Assembly (NCBI GenBank): GCA_963625655.1
Contig: CAVFTS010000019.1
Span: forward strand, 1-35,666
Source: F23-B02 sp963625655
Lineage (GTDB): Bacteria; Bacillota; Clostridia; Oscillospirales; Oscillospiraceae
Direction of reading: 5' to 3'
Length of the DNA: 35,666 nucleotides
Shown: piece after piece, positions 15,105 through 23,212 of the stretch
Layout of the letters: every line of letters begins with the position of its first letter
Position numbering within the stretch: the first letter of the stretch is position 1
Notes under the pieces: generated by a model
What the model was told of the DNA's origin: nothing
The model's input: only the letters and a program-made list of their open reading frames with translations
The model's database searches: none
Program-made: the position numbers and the translations under genes

Positions 15105-16835
15105 TCAAGCAGTCCTTGTTTTTTCAAAATCGTCCGCAAGCTTTTTGTAATCTATCTTGCCCATGCCCGCACGGGGCATCTCTCCGACAAACTCCATAAA
15201 CTGCGGTCTGCCCCGCTCCTCGGCTTCATGCTCAAGCATTGCGAAAAGCTCCGATCTGACCGCCTCCGTGTCGGCGTCGGGCCTGAGCTGGATGACCGCA
15301 AGCGCCTGCATTCCCTGAGCGTGCAGTCGGTCTCTGACCCCCACGACGGCACAGCTCAAAACGTCCTTGTGTCTGCCGATTATGCCCTCAAGCGCCACGG
15401 GGAATATTTTGTGCCCGTCGGCACGGGTTATCATGCGCTTGATGCGCCCCTTTATGAAGAGATAGCCGTCCTCGTCGATGCTTCCGAGATCGCCGGAATG
15501 TATCCATGTGCTGCCGTCGGGATGCTCCAGGAGAACCTTTCGGGTCTCCTCCTCGTTATTAAAGTAGCCGAGCATTGCGGTGGGACCCGTGATGCAGATC
15601 TCGCCCTCCTCGCCGTAGCCGAGCTCCTCGGTCGTGCCGGGTCTGAATATGCCGACGGTCGTTGTCAGAAGCGGGTATCCGACGCTGAGACTCTTGAAAT
15701 TTCCGTTGCAGCAGCAGGACACTGCGCTTGATGCCTCGCTCATGCCGTAGCCCTGAGACAGCGGATATTTGCAGCCGTGTTCGGACAAGAAGCCGTTGAG
15801 CTTTGCCTCAAGTCCCTCATTCATGGTGTCGCCGCCGCTGCCCGCCGTTCGGAAAAAGCCGAGGTCGAAGCCCTTTGCCATCTCCCTGCTGTTCATCAGC
15901 TTCTCGTAGTGAGCCGGGACAAGCAGCGTGTGGGCGGGTCTGTATTTCTTTATATAGTAGCCGACCTTATCCGGGTCAAACTTGGGTATCATAACAAGCT
16001 CAAGCCCCAAAGACAGCGGCATATGCAGGCTCGCAACGATTCCGTAGGACGAGAAGGCGGGGATTATGTCCATGAAACGCTGATCCCTCGTGTACTCGAC
16101 GCCGCAGTAGCGGAAGTCCTCCGCTATGGCGTTGAAGCCGTCGTTTGAAATCATAACGCCCTTCGGCGCACCCGTCGTTCCTCCGGTGAGCGTTATCGCC
16201 GCAAGCTCGTTTTCTCCGTATTCGGCGGTCTCCGTCGAGCGCCCTGCACCGATGCGCAGAAAGCGCTTCCAGTCGATGATCCGCTCCGAGTACGGGATGC
16301 TCGGCGGCGGCATCGTGATCGCCTTGAGCTTTCTTACGAGAAACGGCATATAATTATCCACGGAGATAATGACCACGGTCCCGATAAAGTCAAGCTCCGA
16401 CACGAGCTTTGACGCATGCTCAAAGGCAAGATCAAGCAGCAGAAGCACCTTCGTTTTTGACGCAGAGAGAAAGCTGCCGATCTCCGACACGCTTCTTCTC
16501 GGATCAAGTGTCAGCATTGATGCGCCGAGCTTGTTGAGTCCGTACAGTGCTATCGCCATTTCGGGTATGGTCGCAGAGCAGCAGGCAACGACATCGCCCT
16601 TGCCCACGCCGAGAGCGGCAAAGGAGGCGGCGCAGCCGTCGACGGTGTCGAGAAACTCGCCGTAGCTTATCCTGTTGCCGAAAAAGTTTATGGCAGTGTT
16701 TTTCTCAAAGCCCTCGTTCTTTTCACGCACATAGCTGTATATCGTCTTTTTCGGCAGTGTCGCATTTCTTGCTTCCTCACTGAAAAACTTCAGCCACGGC
16801 TTTTCCTGCGACGGCAGTCTTTTAACGTTATTCAT
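15105..16835 (-). CDS. Adenylate-forming acyl-CoA synthetase/ligase family protein
   Basis: 576 residues from ATG 16835. A GTG 18 bp upstream is in frame but lies inside the SD GGGGGAGG, so the ATG is used. ANL superfamily: P-loop-like motif TGGTTGAPKG (about 210-219), A5 region GYGMSEASSAV, A7 motif HSGDLGSIDEDGYLFIKGRIKRMI, and a C-terminal GKIDYKK with the catalytic lysine. It activates a carboxylic acid as acyl-AMP, probably for transfer to CoA. It is a paralogue of the divergent ligase at 17135 but clearly different in sequence. First gene of an operon with the SGNH-SLH protein. Confidence 0.92.
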   Translation of the reverse strand: MNNVKRLPSQEKPWLKFFSEEARNATLPKKTIYSYVREKNEGFEKNTAINFFGNRISYGEFLDTVDGCAASFAALGVGKGDVVACCSATIPEMAIALYGLNKLGASMLTLDPRRSVSEIGSFLSASKTKVLLLLDLAFEHASKLVSELDFIGTVVIISVDNYMPFLVRKLKAITMPPPSIPYSERIIDWKRFLRIGAGRSTETAEYGENELAAITLTGGTTGAPKGVMISNDGFNAIAEDFRYCGVEYTRDQRFMDIIPAFSSYGIVASLHMPLSLGLELVMIPKFDPDKVGYYIKKYRPAHTLLVPAHYEKLMNSREMAKGFDLGFFRTAGSGGDTMNEGLEAKLNGFLSEHGCKYPLSQGYGMSEASSAVSCCCNGNFKSLSVGYPLLTTTVGIFRPGTTEELGYGEEGEICITGPTAMLGYFNNEEETRKVLLEHPDGSTWIHSGDLGSIDEDGYLFIKGRIKRMITRADGHKIFPVALEGIIGRHKDVLSCAVVGVRDRLHAQGMQALAVIQLRPDADTEAVRSELFAMLEHEAEERGRPQFMEFVGEMPRAGMGKIDYKKLADDFEKTRTA

Positions 16836-16886
16836 ATTATTTTCCTCCCCCACCGTGCGATTGAACGTTTTTTTGATTTGTATATA

Positions 16887-16915
16887 ATCATATACTTATT
16901 TGCTGTATTTGTCAA
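16887..16915 (-). promoter_or_regulatory. Strong sigma-A promoter for minus-strand acyl ligase operon
   Basis: On the minus strand TTGACA (rc of 16910-16915), 17-bp spacer, TATGAT (rc of 16887-16892). Confidence 0.8.
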
Positions 16916-16992
16916 TCAGAAAGTCATACAGATTTGCTCTTTTTATACAATTATGTATTTTTCACTAAAAATAATTTGATATTTTTATGACA

Positions 16993-17024
16993 TTTCAATA
17001 GTTTAATTTCAATAATTTTCAATA
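16993..17024. repeat. Three direct repeats TTTCAATA between divergent promoters
   Basis: TTTCAATA at 16993, 17007 and 17017 in a very AT-rich stretch (about 16920-17035) between the two acyl-ligase promoters. It could be a regulator site or a curved, AT-rich UP-type element. Confidence 0.5.
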
Positions 17025-17058
17025 ATGTAAAGTAAGAGCGGGCTTTTACGCCAAATCA

Positions 17059-17087
17059 TTGACAATCGCAGGCGACGGTATTATAAT
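17059..17087 (+). promoter_or_regulatory. Perfect-consensus sigma-A promoter for plus-strand acyl ligase
   Basis: TTGACA (17059-17064), 17-bp spacer, TATAAT (17082-17087). Just downstream, CTGTACAA (17091-17098) matches one arm of the TetR operator found at 27989-28011. Confidence 0.9.
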
Positions 17088-17134
17088 CTTCTGTACAAAA
17101 AGTGCAAAAATGTTTGAGGAGATATGGGCAAAGC

Positions 17135-18886
17135 ATGAATGAACAAAGCGTTATAACCGCAAAAGCGCCGTGGAAGGCGCGTTTGGGCGATGTTCCTTTT
17201 ACCCTCGATTACTTCCATGGTTCCATGTTCGAGGCAGTCGCAAATATTGCGGAGAAGTACCCTGACAACGTCGCCTTTGATTTCTACGGCAAATCCACCA
17301 CCTACAAGGAGCTTGTAAGGGAGATTGAGACCTGCGCCAAGGCGCTCAAGACCATCGGCGTGCGTGAGGGCGACAGAGTCACCATTGCGCTTCCCAACTG
17401 CCCGCAGGCGATACAGGTGTTCTACGCCGTGAACCTTGTCGGCGGCATCTGCAACATGATCCACCCCCTCTCTGCCGAGAAGGAGATCGAGTTTTACCTG
17501 AACGAATCCCGCTCCGTGACGGCGATAACCCTCGACCAGTTCTACGGCAAATTCGAGAATATCCGCAAAAACACGGGCGTTACGAATATCGTCATCGCAA
17601 GCGTAAAGGACGAGCTGTCAAAGCCTCTCAAAGCCGGCACCATGATAATGGACAGCATTAACAAGGTGCAGAAGATCCCGGACGACGCTCCCGTCATCCG
17701 CTGGAGAGACTTTTTGAAGCTCAGCCGCCACTGCTTCTATAACTACAAGGTCGAGCGCAAGGGCTCGGACCCTGCCGTTATCCTCTACTCCGGCGGTACC
17801 ACTGGTACCACGAAGGGCATCCTTCTTTCAAACCTCAACTTCAACGCTCTCGGTCAGCAGGTCATTGCGGCTAACCCCATGTTCCGTGTCGGTGACAAGA
17901 TGCTCGCCGCAATGCCGCTGTTCCACGGCTTCGGTCTCGGCGTCTGCGTCCACACCATGCTGTCGCAGGGCGGCAGATGCATACTCATCCCCCGCTTCAC
18001 CGCAGAGGACTATGCGAAGAAGGTCGTAAAGTGCAAGTGCAACTTCATTGCCGGCGTACCGACGCTTTATGAAGCGCTGCTGCGTCTGCCCTACATGAAG
18101 AACGCCGACCTCAGCTCGCTCAAGGGCGTGTTCTCCGGCGGCGACAGCCTGTCCGTAGAGCTTAAAAAGAAGTTCGACAAGTTCCTGTACGACCACAACA
18201 GCAAGGTGCAGATCCGTGAGGGCTTCGGCACCACCGAGTGCGTCACCGCATCCTGCCTCACGCCGCCGCACATGGCGAAGGAGGGCAGCATCGGTCTGCC
18301 GTTCCCCGACACCTATTACAAGATCGTCGAGCCGGGTACCGACAGGGAGCTTCCCTACGGCGAGGAGGGCGAGATACTTATCGCCGGCCCCACCGTGATG
18401 ATGGAGTATATAAACCATCCGCAGGAGACCGCTCAGACCCTCCGCCGTCATGCCGACGGTCTGACGTGGATATATACCGGCGACCTCGGCATCATGGACA
18501 GCGAGGGCTTCATCTACTTCCGGGGCAGAGCAAAGCGCATGATAATCACCTCCGGCTACAACGTGTACCCCGGACAGATTGAGAACATCCTCGATGCAAA
18601 CGAGCTTATCCACATGAGCTGCGTCATCGGCGTTCCCGACCCGTACAAGATGCAGAAGGTCAAGGCGTTTGTCATGCTCAAGCCCGGCGTCCCCGAAAAC
18701 GACGACACCAAGGAGCTTATCCTTGCCTACTGCCGCAAGAACATCGCAAAGTATGCCCTGCCCTACGACATCGAGTTCCGCAAGGAGCTTCCCAAGACTC
18801 TCGTCGGCAAGGTCGCATACCGTGTGCTCGAGGAGGAGGAAGCCGAAAAGCGCAAGGCGGCGGAGCCCGAAAACGGGGAGAAGTGA
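17135..18886 (+). CDS. Adenylate-forming acyl-CoA synthetase/ligase family protein
   Basis: 583 residues from ATG 17135. GAGGAG lies 13 nt upstream, which is long; earlier in-frame GTG and TTG codons lack an SD. ANL superfamily features in order: SGGTTGTTKG (about 219-228), MPLFHGFGLG, EGFGTTECV (A5), TGDLGIMDSEGFIYFRGRAKRMI (A7-A8 hinge), and the C-terminal GKVAYR with the catalytic lysine. It probably forms an acyl-CoA from a medium- or long-chain or aromatic acid. Codon choice (many C-ending codons) and a perfect promoter suggest high expression. It is divergent from its paralogue, and no gene follows in the operon before rpsO. Confidence 0.92.
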   Translation: MNEQSVITAKAPWKARLGDVPFTLDYFHGSMFEAVANIAEKYPDNVAFDFYGKSTTYKELVREIETCAKALKTIGVREGDRVTIALPNCPQAIQVFYAVNLVGGICNMIHPLSAEKEIEFYLNESRSVTAITLDQFYGKFENIRKNTGVTNIVIASVKDELSKPLKAGTMIMDSINKVQKIPDDAPVIRWRDFLKLSRHCFYNYKVERKGSDPAVILYSGGTTGTTKGILLSNLNFNALGQQVIAANPMFRVGDKMLAAMPLFHGFGLGVCVHTMLSQGGRCILIPRFTAEDYAKKVVKCKCNFIAGVPTLYEALLRLPYMKNADLSSLKGVFSGGDSLSVELKKKFDKFLYDHNSKVQIREGFGTTECVTASCLTPPHMAKEGSIGLPFPDTYYKIVEPGTDRELPYGEEGEILIAGPTVMMEYINHPQETAQTLRRHADGLTWIYTGDLGIMDSEGFIYFRGRAKRMIITSGYNVYPGQIENILDANELIHMSCVIGVPDPYKMQKVKAFVMLKPGVPENDDTKELILAYCRKNIAKYALPYDIEFRKELPKTLVGKVAYRVLEEEEAEKRKAAEPENGEK

Positions 18887-18905
18887 GGCTTTCCGCAAAA
18901 AAAGC

Positions 18906-18934
18906 TTTACAAATGCTGCCGTTGGTGATAACAT
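18906..18934 (+). promoter_or_regulatory. Promoter for rpsO
   Basis: TTTACA (18906-18911), 17-bp spacer, TAACAT (18929-18934) preceded by TGA, an extended -10. The predicted leader is about 88 nt. Confidence 0.65.
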
Positions 18935-18940
18935 AAGTAG

Positions 18941-19028
18941 GCTTGACCCGTGTACTCGGTATCTGCGGCACCTTTCAGCCCTCTTACTTGGTCATTGGGT
19001 ATGAAATATTATTGAAAGGGGTATCATT
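18941..19028 (+). promoter_or_regulatory. rpsO leader with SD-sequestering pseudoknot candidate
   Basis: Two interleaved helices are possible: TGACC (18944-18948) with GGTCA (18990-18994), and CCTTTCA (18971-18977) with TGAAAGG (19013-19019). The order a-b-a'-b' makes an H-type pseudoknot. The second helix captures the Shine-Dalgarno sequence AAAGGGG (19015-19021). S15 represses its own translation through leader structures in several bacteria, including a pseudoknot in E. coli, so the design fits. Not verified by comparison. Confidence 0.5.
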
Positions 19029-19295
19029 ATGATCACCAAAGAGACTAAGACCAACGTTATCGCAGAAAACAGAACTCACGAGACCGACACCGGTTCTCCC
19101 GAAGTTCAGATCGCCATTCTCACTCAGCGCATCCGTGAGCTGACCGCTCACCTCAAGGTCCATCCCAACGACGACCACAGCCGTCTCGGTATGTACAAGA
19201 TGGTTGGTAAGCGCCGCAGACTGCTCGACTACCTCGCAAAGAAGGACATCGAGCGTTACCGTGCGATCATTGCAAAGCTGGGCATCCGCAAGTAA
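19029..19295 (+). CDS. rpsO: 30S ribosomal protein S15
   Basis: 88 residues, the normal S15 length. It binds 16S rRNA early in 30S assembly. Family landmarks are TGSPEVQIAILTQRIRELTAHL (about 22-43), the HPNDDHSRLGMYKMVGKRRRLLDYL block and the end GIRK. The SD AAAGGGG has 7-nt spacing. It is followed by a terminator and then pnp, the widely conserved rpsO-pnp order. Confidence 0.98.
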   Translation: MITKETKTNVIAENRTHETDTGSPEVQIAILTQRIRELTAHLKVHPNDDHSRLGMYKMVGKRRRLLDYLAKKDIERYRAIIAKLGIRK

Positions 19296-19329
19296 GCCCG
19301 CACTTTTCCGAAGGGTATGAAGGTATTTT

Positions 19330-19363
19330 AAGGCAGACAATTTCATATTGTCTGCCTTTTATC
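19330..19363 (+). terminator. Terminator after rpsO
   Basis: Perfect 12-bp stem AAGGCAGACAAT / ATTGTCTGCCTT with loop TTCAT, followed by TT-A-TC-TT. The tail runs directly into the palindrome that opens the next element. Confidence 0.85.
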
Positions 19364-19606
19364 TTAAAATGCTTTGCATTTTAAGATAAAAGGACGCCAC
19401 ATTTTTGTGAAAAGTGTTTCACAAAAATCTCGCTGCGCTCGTCAAAAAGTCTGACGAAGCAGACATTTTTGATGGCTATAATCCGATTTGAGCGGGACCT
19501 TGTCCCCTCAAACTCCCCTGCTGCCCCATGGTTTTGTATTCTTGCTTTCTTAGCAAATGCCCTGAAAGCTAAATATCTTAAAATGCTTTGCATTTTAAGA
19601 TAAAAA
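19357..19606. repeat. Palindrome-bounded, multi-hairpin intergenic element
   Basis: About 250 bp without a gene. Both ends carry the same palindrome, ATCTTAAAATGC-TTT-GCATTTTAAGAT (19361-19387 and 19575-19601). Between them are a perfect 12-bp hairpin (19401-19428), a second hairpin (19442-19472, stem TCAAAAAGTCTG), and a third (19487-19512, TTTGAG + GGGAC). It looks like a MITE-like or REP/ERIC-like dispersed element. No transposase and no target-site duplication is evident. Confidence 0.6.
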
Positions 19607-19616
19607 GACATACATT
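19588..19616 (+). promoter_or_regulatory. Weak candidate promoter for pnp
   Basis: TTGCAT (19588-19593), 17-bp spacer, TACATT (19611-19616). The -35 lies in the right-hand palindrome of the intergenic element. The predicted start (about 19623) falls right at the foot of the pnp leader hairpin. Confidence 0.35.
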
Positions 19617-19625
19617 CATCACATA

Positions 19626-19700
19626 CGGGAGTCGGATAGCTTAGTATTTGAAAATGCGTCGAGCATCGGCGTATTTTCAAGTGCTATGCTCCGATTCCCG
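19626..19700 (+). promoter_or_regulatory. Long hairpin in pnp leader
   Basis: The outer stem pairs CGGGAGTCGGA (19626-19636) with TCCGATTCCCG (19690-19700), one G-U pair included. Four more pairs, TAGC with GCTA, follow after a bulge. An inner stem pairs TTGAAAATGCG (19648-19658) with CGTATTTTCAA (19670-19680). It is a 75-nt near-duplex 23 nt upstream of the pnp start. In E. coli, RNase III cuts a similar leader stem and PNPase then represses its own mRNA. Confidence 0.6.
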
Positions 19701-19723
19701 GCACAAAGAAAGGAGTCATACGA

Positions 19724-21844
19724 ATGATAATCAAGCACAAGGAATTCCCCAATTACAGAAAATTCGAGATCGAATACGAAGGCCGCCCCCTGAAGATGGA
19801 GGTCGGCAAGATGGCGGAGCTTTGCAACGCCGCAGTTCTGGTCACCTACGGTGAGACCACCGTTTTGGTCACCTGCACCGCTTCCGCACGTCCCAAGGAC
19901 GGCATCGACTACTTCCCCCTCGCCGTCGACTTCAACGAAAAGCTCTACGCCGTCGGCCGCATCCCCGGCAGCTTCATGCGTCGTGAGGGCAAGCCCAGTC
20001 TGCCCGCAGTGCTGGCGTCCCGCCTCATCGACCGCCCCATGCGTCCCCTGTTCCCCTCCGACCTGCGCAACGACGTCGTCATTGCCTGCGAGGTGCTTTC
20101 CGTTGACCGTGACTGCAGCCCCGAAATTACCGCAATGATCGGCGCTTCCGCAGCCGTCTCCATTTCCGACGTTCCGTTTAACGGGCCCATCGCCGGCATC
20201 GTTCTCGGCTGGGACGGTGAGAAGTATCTCTTCAACCCCACCGAGGAGCAGCGCAAGACCAACCGCATGACCACCACCATCGCCGCAACCCACAAGAAGA
20301 TCGTCATGATCGAGTCCGAAGCCGATCAGGTCCCCGACGACGTCATGTACGAGGGCATCGTTCAGGCGCACGAGCATCTTCAGCCCGTCCTCGACCTCAT
20401 CGACACGATGGTGAAGGAAGTCGGCAAGCCCAAATTTGAGTACGAGCATGCCTCCTTCGACGAGGAGCTGTTTAACAAGCTCGTCGAGAACGAGTTCGAG
20501 GGCATGGAGTACTGCATGGACACCGACGACAAGAACGTCCGTGAAGCCCGTGTCAACGAGTGGGTCACCGCCATGGAGGAGAAGTACTCCGAGGAGCATC
20601 CCGACATGATGCAGTTCATGGACGAGATCCTCTACAAGCTTCAGAAGAAGGTCGTTAAGAAGTGGCTGCTCATGGGTAAGCGTGTCGACGGCCGTGCAAT
20701 GAACGAGATCCGTCCCCTCGGCTCCGAGGTCGGCATCATCCCCAGGGTCCACGGTTCCGGTCTCTTCACCCGCGGTCAGACTCAGGTGCTTTCCATCGCA
20801 ACCCTCGCAACTCTGTCCATGTCCCAGAAGCTCGACACCATCTGGGAAGAGGAAGAGAAGCGCTTCATGCATCACTACAACATGCCCGCATACTCCACGG
20901 GTGAAGCCCGTGCCAGCCGCAGCACCGGCCGCCGTGAATACGGTCACGGCGCTCTCGTCGAGAAGGCGCTGGAGAGCGTCATTCCCTCCGTCGAGGACTT
21001 CCCCTACGCCATCCGTGTAGTCTCCGAGATCCTGTCCTCCAACGGCTCCACCTCTCAGGGCTCCATCTGCGGCACCACCCTCGCTCTCATGGATGCGGGC
21101 GTTCCCATCAAGGCGCCCGTCGCCGGCATCTCCTGCGGTCTCATTCAGGACGGCGACGACTTCACCACATTCATCGACATTCAGGGCGTTGAGGACTTCC
21201 ACGGCGAGATGGACTTCAAGGTCGCAGGTACCAAGGCGGGCATCACCGCCATTCAGATGGACCTCAAAAACGACGGCCTCAAGCACGAGATCGTCAAGGA
21301 AGCGTTCAAAATTACCCGTGAGGCTCGCTTCCAGATCCTCGATGAAATCATGCTCCCCGTCATTTCCGAGCCTCGCAAGGAGCTTGCAAAGACCGCTCCC
21401 AAGATGATTCAGATGAAGATCAACCCCGACAAGATCCGTGAGGTCATCGGCTCCGGCGGCAAGGTCATTCAGAAGATCACCGCCGACACCGGCTGCAAGA
21501 TCGACATCGAGGACGACGGCTCCATCTACATCGCATCCGAGGATATCGAGGCATGCCGTGCAGCCCGCACCACCATCGAGAACATCGTTTTCGAGCCTGA
21601 GGTCGGCGCTCTGTACTACGGCAAGGTCAGCAACATCCGCTCCGAGTTCGGCGCTTGGGTCGAGCTTGCTCCGGGTAAGGACGGACTTGTCAAGATAAAG
21701 GATCTTGAGTTCAAGCGCACCGAAAAGGTCGAGGACGTTCTCAAGATCGGCGACATGACTTGGGTTAAGGTCATGAACATCGACGACCGCGGCCGCATCG
21801 ACCTCTCCCGCAAGGACGCACTTCGTGAAAGAGGCGAAGCCTAA
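19724..21844 (+). CDS. pnp: Polyribonucleotide nucleotidyltransferase (PNPase)
   Basis: 706 residues, full length. Phosphorolytic 3'-5' exoribonuclease in mRNA turnover and RNA quality control; homotrimer. Order of domains: first RNase PH domain (about 10-145), all-helical linker (about 150-315), second catalytic RNase PH domain (about 320-550) with GEARASRSTGRREYGHGAL and SNGSTSQGSICG, KH domain (about 560-620, motif IGSGGKVIQKI) and S1 domain (about 625-700). The start follows AAAGGAG. C-ending codons indicate high expression. It lies downstream of rpsO but is separated by a terminator, a repeat element and its own structured leader. Confidence 0.98.
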   Translation: MIIKHKEFPNYRKFEIEYEGRPLKMEVGKMAELCNAAVLVTYGETTVLVTCTASARPKDGIDYFPLAVDFNEKLYAVGRIPGSFMRREGKPSLPAVLASRLIDRPMRPLFPSDLRNDVVIACEVLSVDRDCSPEITAMIGASAAVSISDVPFNGPIAGIVLGWDGEKYLFNPTEEQRKTNRMTTTIAATHKKIVMIESEADQVPDDVMYEGIVQAHEHLQPVLDLIDTMVKEVGKPKFEYEHASFDEELFNKLVENEFEGMEYCMDTDDKNVREARVNEWVTAMEEKYSEEHPDMMQFMDEILYKLQKKVVKKWLLMGKRVDGRAMNEIRPLGSEVGIIPRVHGSGLFTRGQTQVLSIATLATLSMSQKLDTIWEEEEKRFMHHYNMPAYSTGEARASRSTGRREYGHGALVEKALESVIPSVEDFPYAIRVVSEILSSNGSTSQGSICGTTLALMDAGVPIKAPVAGISCGLIQDGDDFTTFIDIQGVEDFHGEMDFKVAGTKAGITAIQMDLKNDGLKHEIVKEAFKITREARFQILDEIMLPVISEPRKELAKTAPKMIQMKINPDKIREVIGSGGKVIQKITADTGCKIDIEDDGSIYIASEDIEACRAARTTIENIVFEPEVGALYYGKVSNIRSEFGAWVELAPGKDGLVKIKDLEFKRTEKVEDVLKIGDMTWVKVMNIDDRGRIDLSRKDALRERGEA

Positions 21845-21851
21845 ATCAGAT

Positions 21852-21885
21852 AAAAAAGCTCCCGATTTTAATAAGTCGGGAGCTT
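21852..21885 (-). terminator. Terminator for CofE-like gene (minus strand)
   Basis: 10-bp stem AAGCTCCCGA / TCGGGAGCTT with the T run (rc of AAAAAA, 21852-21857) on the minus strand, so it ends leftward transcripts. Confidence 0.7.
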
Positions 21886-21894
21886 CAGCCTGTC

Positions 21895-21925
21895 AAAAAG
21901 CCGTAGGCGGTGCCTACGGCTTTTT
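21895..21925. terminator. Bidirectional terminator between pnp and CofE-like gene
   Basis: 14-bp stem AAAAAGCCGTAGGC / GCCTACGGCTTTTT with a 3-nt loop; A and T runs on both sides let it act on both converging transcripts. Confidence 0.85.
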
Positions 21926-21942
21926 GATTCAATTGATTCAAA

Positions 21943-23133
21943 TCACTTGGTGTAGTTGTCGAAATAGCCCTGGATGTAGATTATCGGGGTACCCTTGTCG
22001 CCGGAGCCGGAGGTAAGGTCGCACAGCGAGCCGATGAGGTCGGTGAGCTGTCTGGGGGTCGTTCCCTCGGACGACATATCGCCCTTGAGGTCCGCATCCT
22101 TCTCCCTTATCTTCTCGGAGATCGCCGCCTTGAGCGCCTCGCCCGAAAGCTCCGCAAACTCGTTGTCCGCAAGATACTTGAGCTTCAGCTCGTTCGGCGT
22201 TCCGCAAAGTCCCGAGGTGTAGCCGGGGGAGACCACGGGATCTGCAAGCTCCCATATCTTGCCCGCCGGATCCTTGAATGCGCCGTCGCCGTACACCAGC
22301 ACCTCGATGCGTTTGCCGAGTCTGTCCAAAAGCAGCTTCTGCACACGCTCAACAAAGCTCTGGCAGTCCACGGGGAAGAGCTTCACCGTGTCCTCGGTCG
22401 CCTTGTTGGAGCCCAAAAGACCGCAATAATTATTGTAGCCGCTGTCGCCGACCGGCTCATTGAGAATATCGTCGAGACCGCAGACGGTGTTTGCGCCCGC
22501 CTTCTTGAGCTGGCGCTTCGTTCTCGCCCTCGTGTGGATGTCGCAACACAGCACGTCCTTCGTGTAGTCGAGGATCGTCGCCGCTCTGTTGGCGAACACG
22601 ATCTCGCAGTCGCAGCCGCAGTCGGTGATGAGCTGCTTGTAGTACGCAACGTAGTCAACGCCGGTGAAGGGGTGCGGGTTGTAGCCGAACAGCTCACGGT
22701 AGCGCTCCTCGCTGAGAACGTCGGCATAGGGATCGACGCCCTTTTCGTCGAGCATGTCGATGTCAAACAGGTGATTGCCGACCTCGTCGGAGGGGTAGCT
22801 GAGCATGAGTGTTATCTTTTTTGCGCCTTTGGCAATGCCTCTCAGGCAGATGGCAAAGCGGTTGCGGCTGAGGATGGGAAAGATGACGCCGATGTTTCCC
22901 GACGGAAACTTACGGCGCACGTCCTGTGCGATGTCGTCCACGCTTGCGTAGTTGCCCTGCGACCTTGCGAGGATAGACTCGGTAATGCCCAAAACGTCCT
23001 TTTCGCCGACGGTGATGCCCTCCTGCTCGATGCAGTTGCAAAGGCAGTCGCACACGATCTGCGCAAGGTCGTCGCCCTCTCGGATGATGGGCGCTCTCAC
23101 GCCTCTGACAACGGTTCCGATTGTTCTTTCCAT
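21943..23133 (-). CDS. CofE-like (coenzyme F420-0:gamma-glutamyl ligase family) protein
   Basis: 396 residues, cytosolic. The N-terminus (GTVVRGVRAPIIREGDDL, then GITVGEKDVLGITESILARSQG) resembles the F420-0:glutamate ligase fold. Clostridia carry a longer CofE-like branch although most do not make F420, so the real substrate is uncertain; a glutamylation or related ATP/GTP-dependent ligation is the best guess. The central region is unusually cysteine-rich (CDCLCNC, CGCDC, CCDIHTR), which could bind a metal. The start has AAGGAG. It appears monocistronic, with its own promoter and two terminators. Confidence 0.75.
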   Translation of the reverse strand: MERTIGTVVRGVRAPIIREGDDLAQIVCDCLCNCIEQEGITVGEKDVLGITESILARSQGNYASVDDIAQDVRRKFPSGNIGVIFPILSRNRFAICLRGIAKGAKKITLMLSYPSDEVGNHLFDIDMLDEKGVDPYADVLSEERYRELFGYNPHPFTGVDYVAYYKQLITDCGCDCEIVFANRAATILDYTKDVLCCDIHTRARTKRQLKKAGANTVCGLDDILNEPVGDSGYNNYCGLLGSNKATEDTVKLFPVDCQSFVERVQKLLLDRLGKRIEVLVYGDGAFKDPAGKIWELADPVVSPGYTSGLCGTPNELKLKYLADNEFAELSGEALKAAISEKIREKDADLKGDMSSEGTTPRQLTDLIGSLCDLTSGSGDKGTPIIYIQGYFDNYTK

Positions 23134-23149
23134 TTGCTTCTCCTTGTCC

Positions 23150-23212
23150 GCCGATTATCGGCTTATAAAAAATCACGAAGAGTATTTTAGCACAGCGAGT
23201 ATGGTGTGTCGA
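23150..23212 (-). promoter_or_regulatory. Promoter and palindrome upstream of CofE-like gene
   Basis: On the minus strand TCGACA (rc of 23207-23212), 17-bp spacer, TAAAAT (rc of 23184-23189). A 13-bp palindrome GCCGATTATCGGC (23150-23162) lies between the start site and the SD and may be an operator or a leader hairpin. Confidence 0.6.

Noticed and set aside
17828..18934. Minus-strand 368-codon frame opposite the acyl ligase
   Set aside because: Antisense shadow; no SD and low-complexity composition.
19361..19601. CRISPR-like direct repeats
   Set aside because: Only two copies of a palindrome about 214 bp apart, with no regular spacers and no cas genes.
19619..21286. Long minus-strand open frame (555 codons) opposite pnp
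   Set aside because: Antisense shadow of a full-length PNPase; Gly/Val/Leu/His-rich composition with no motifs.
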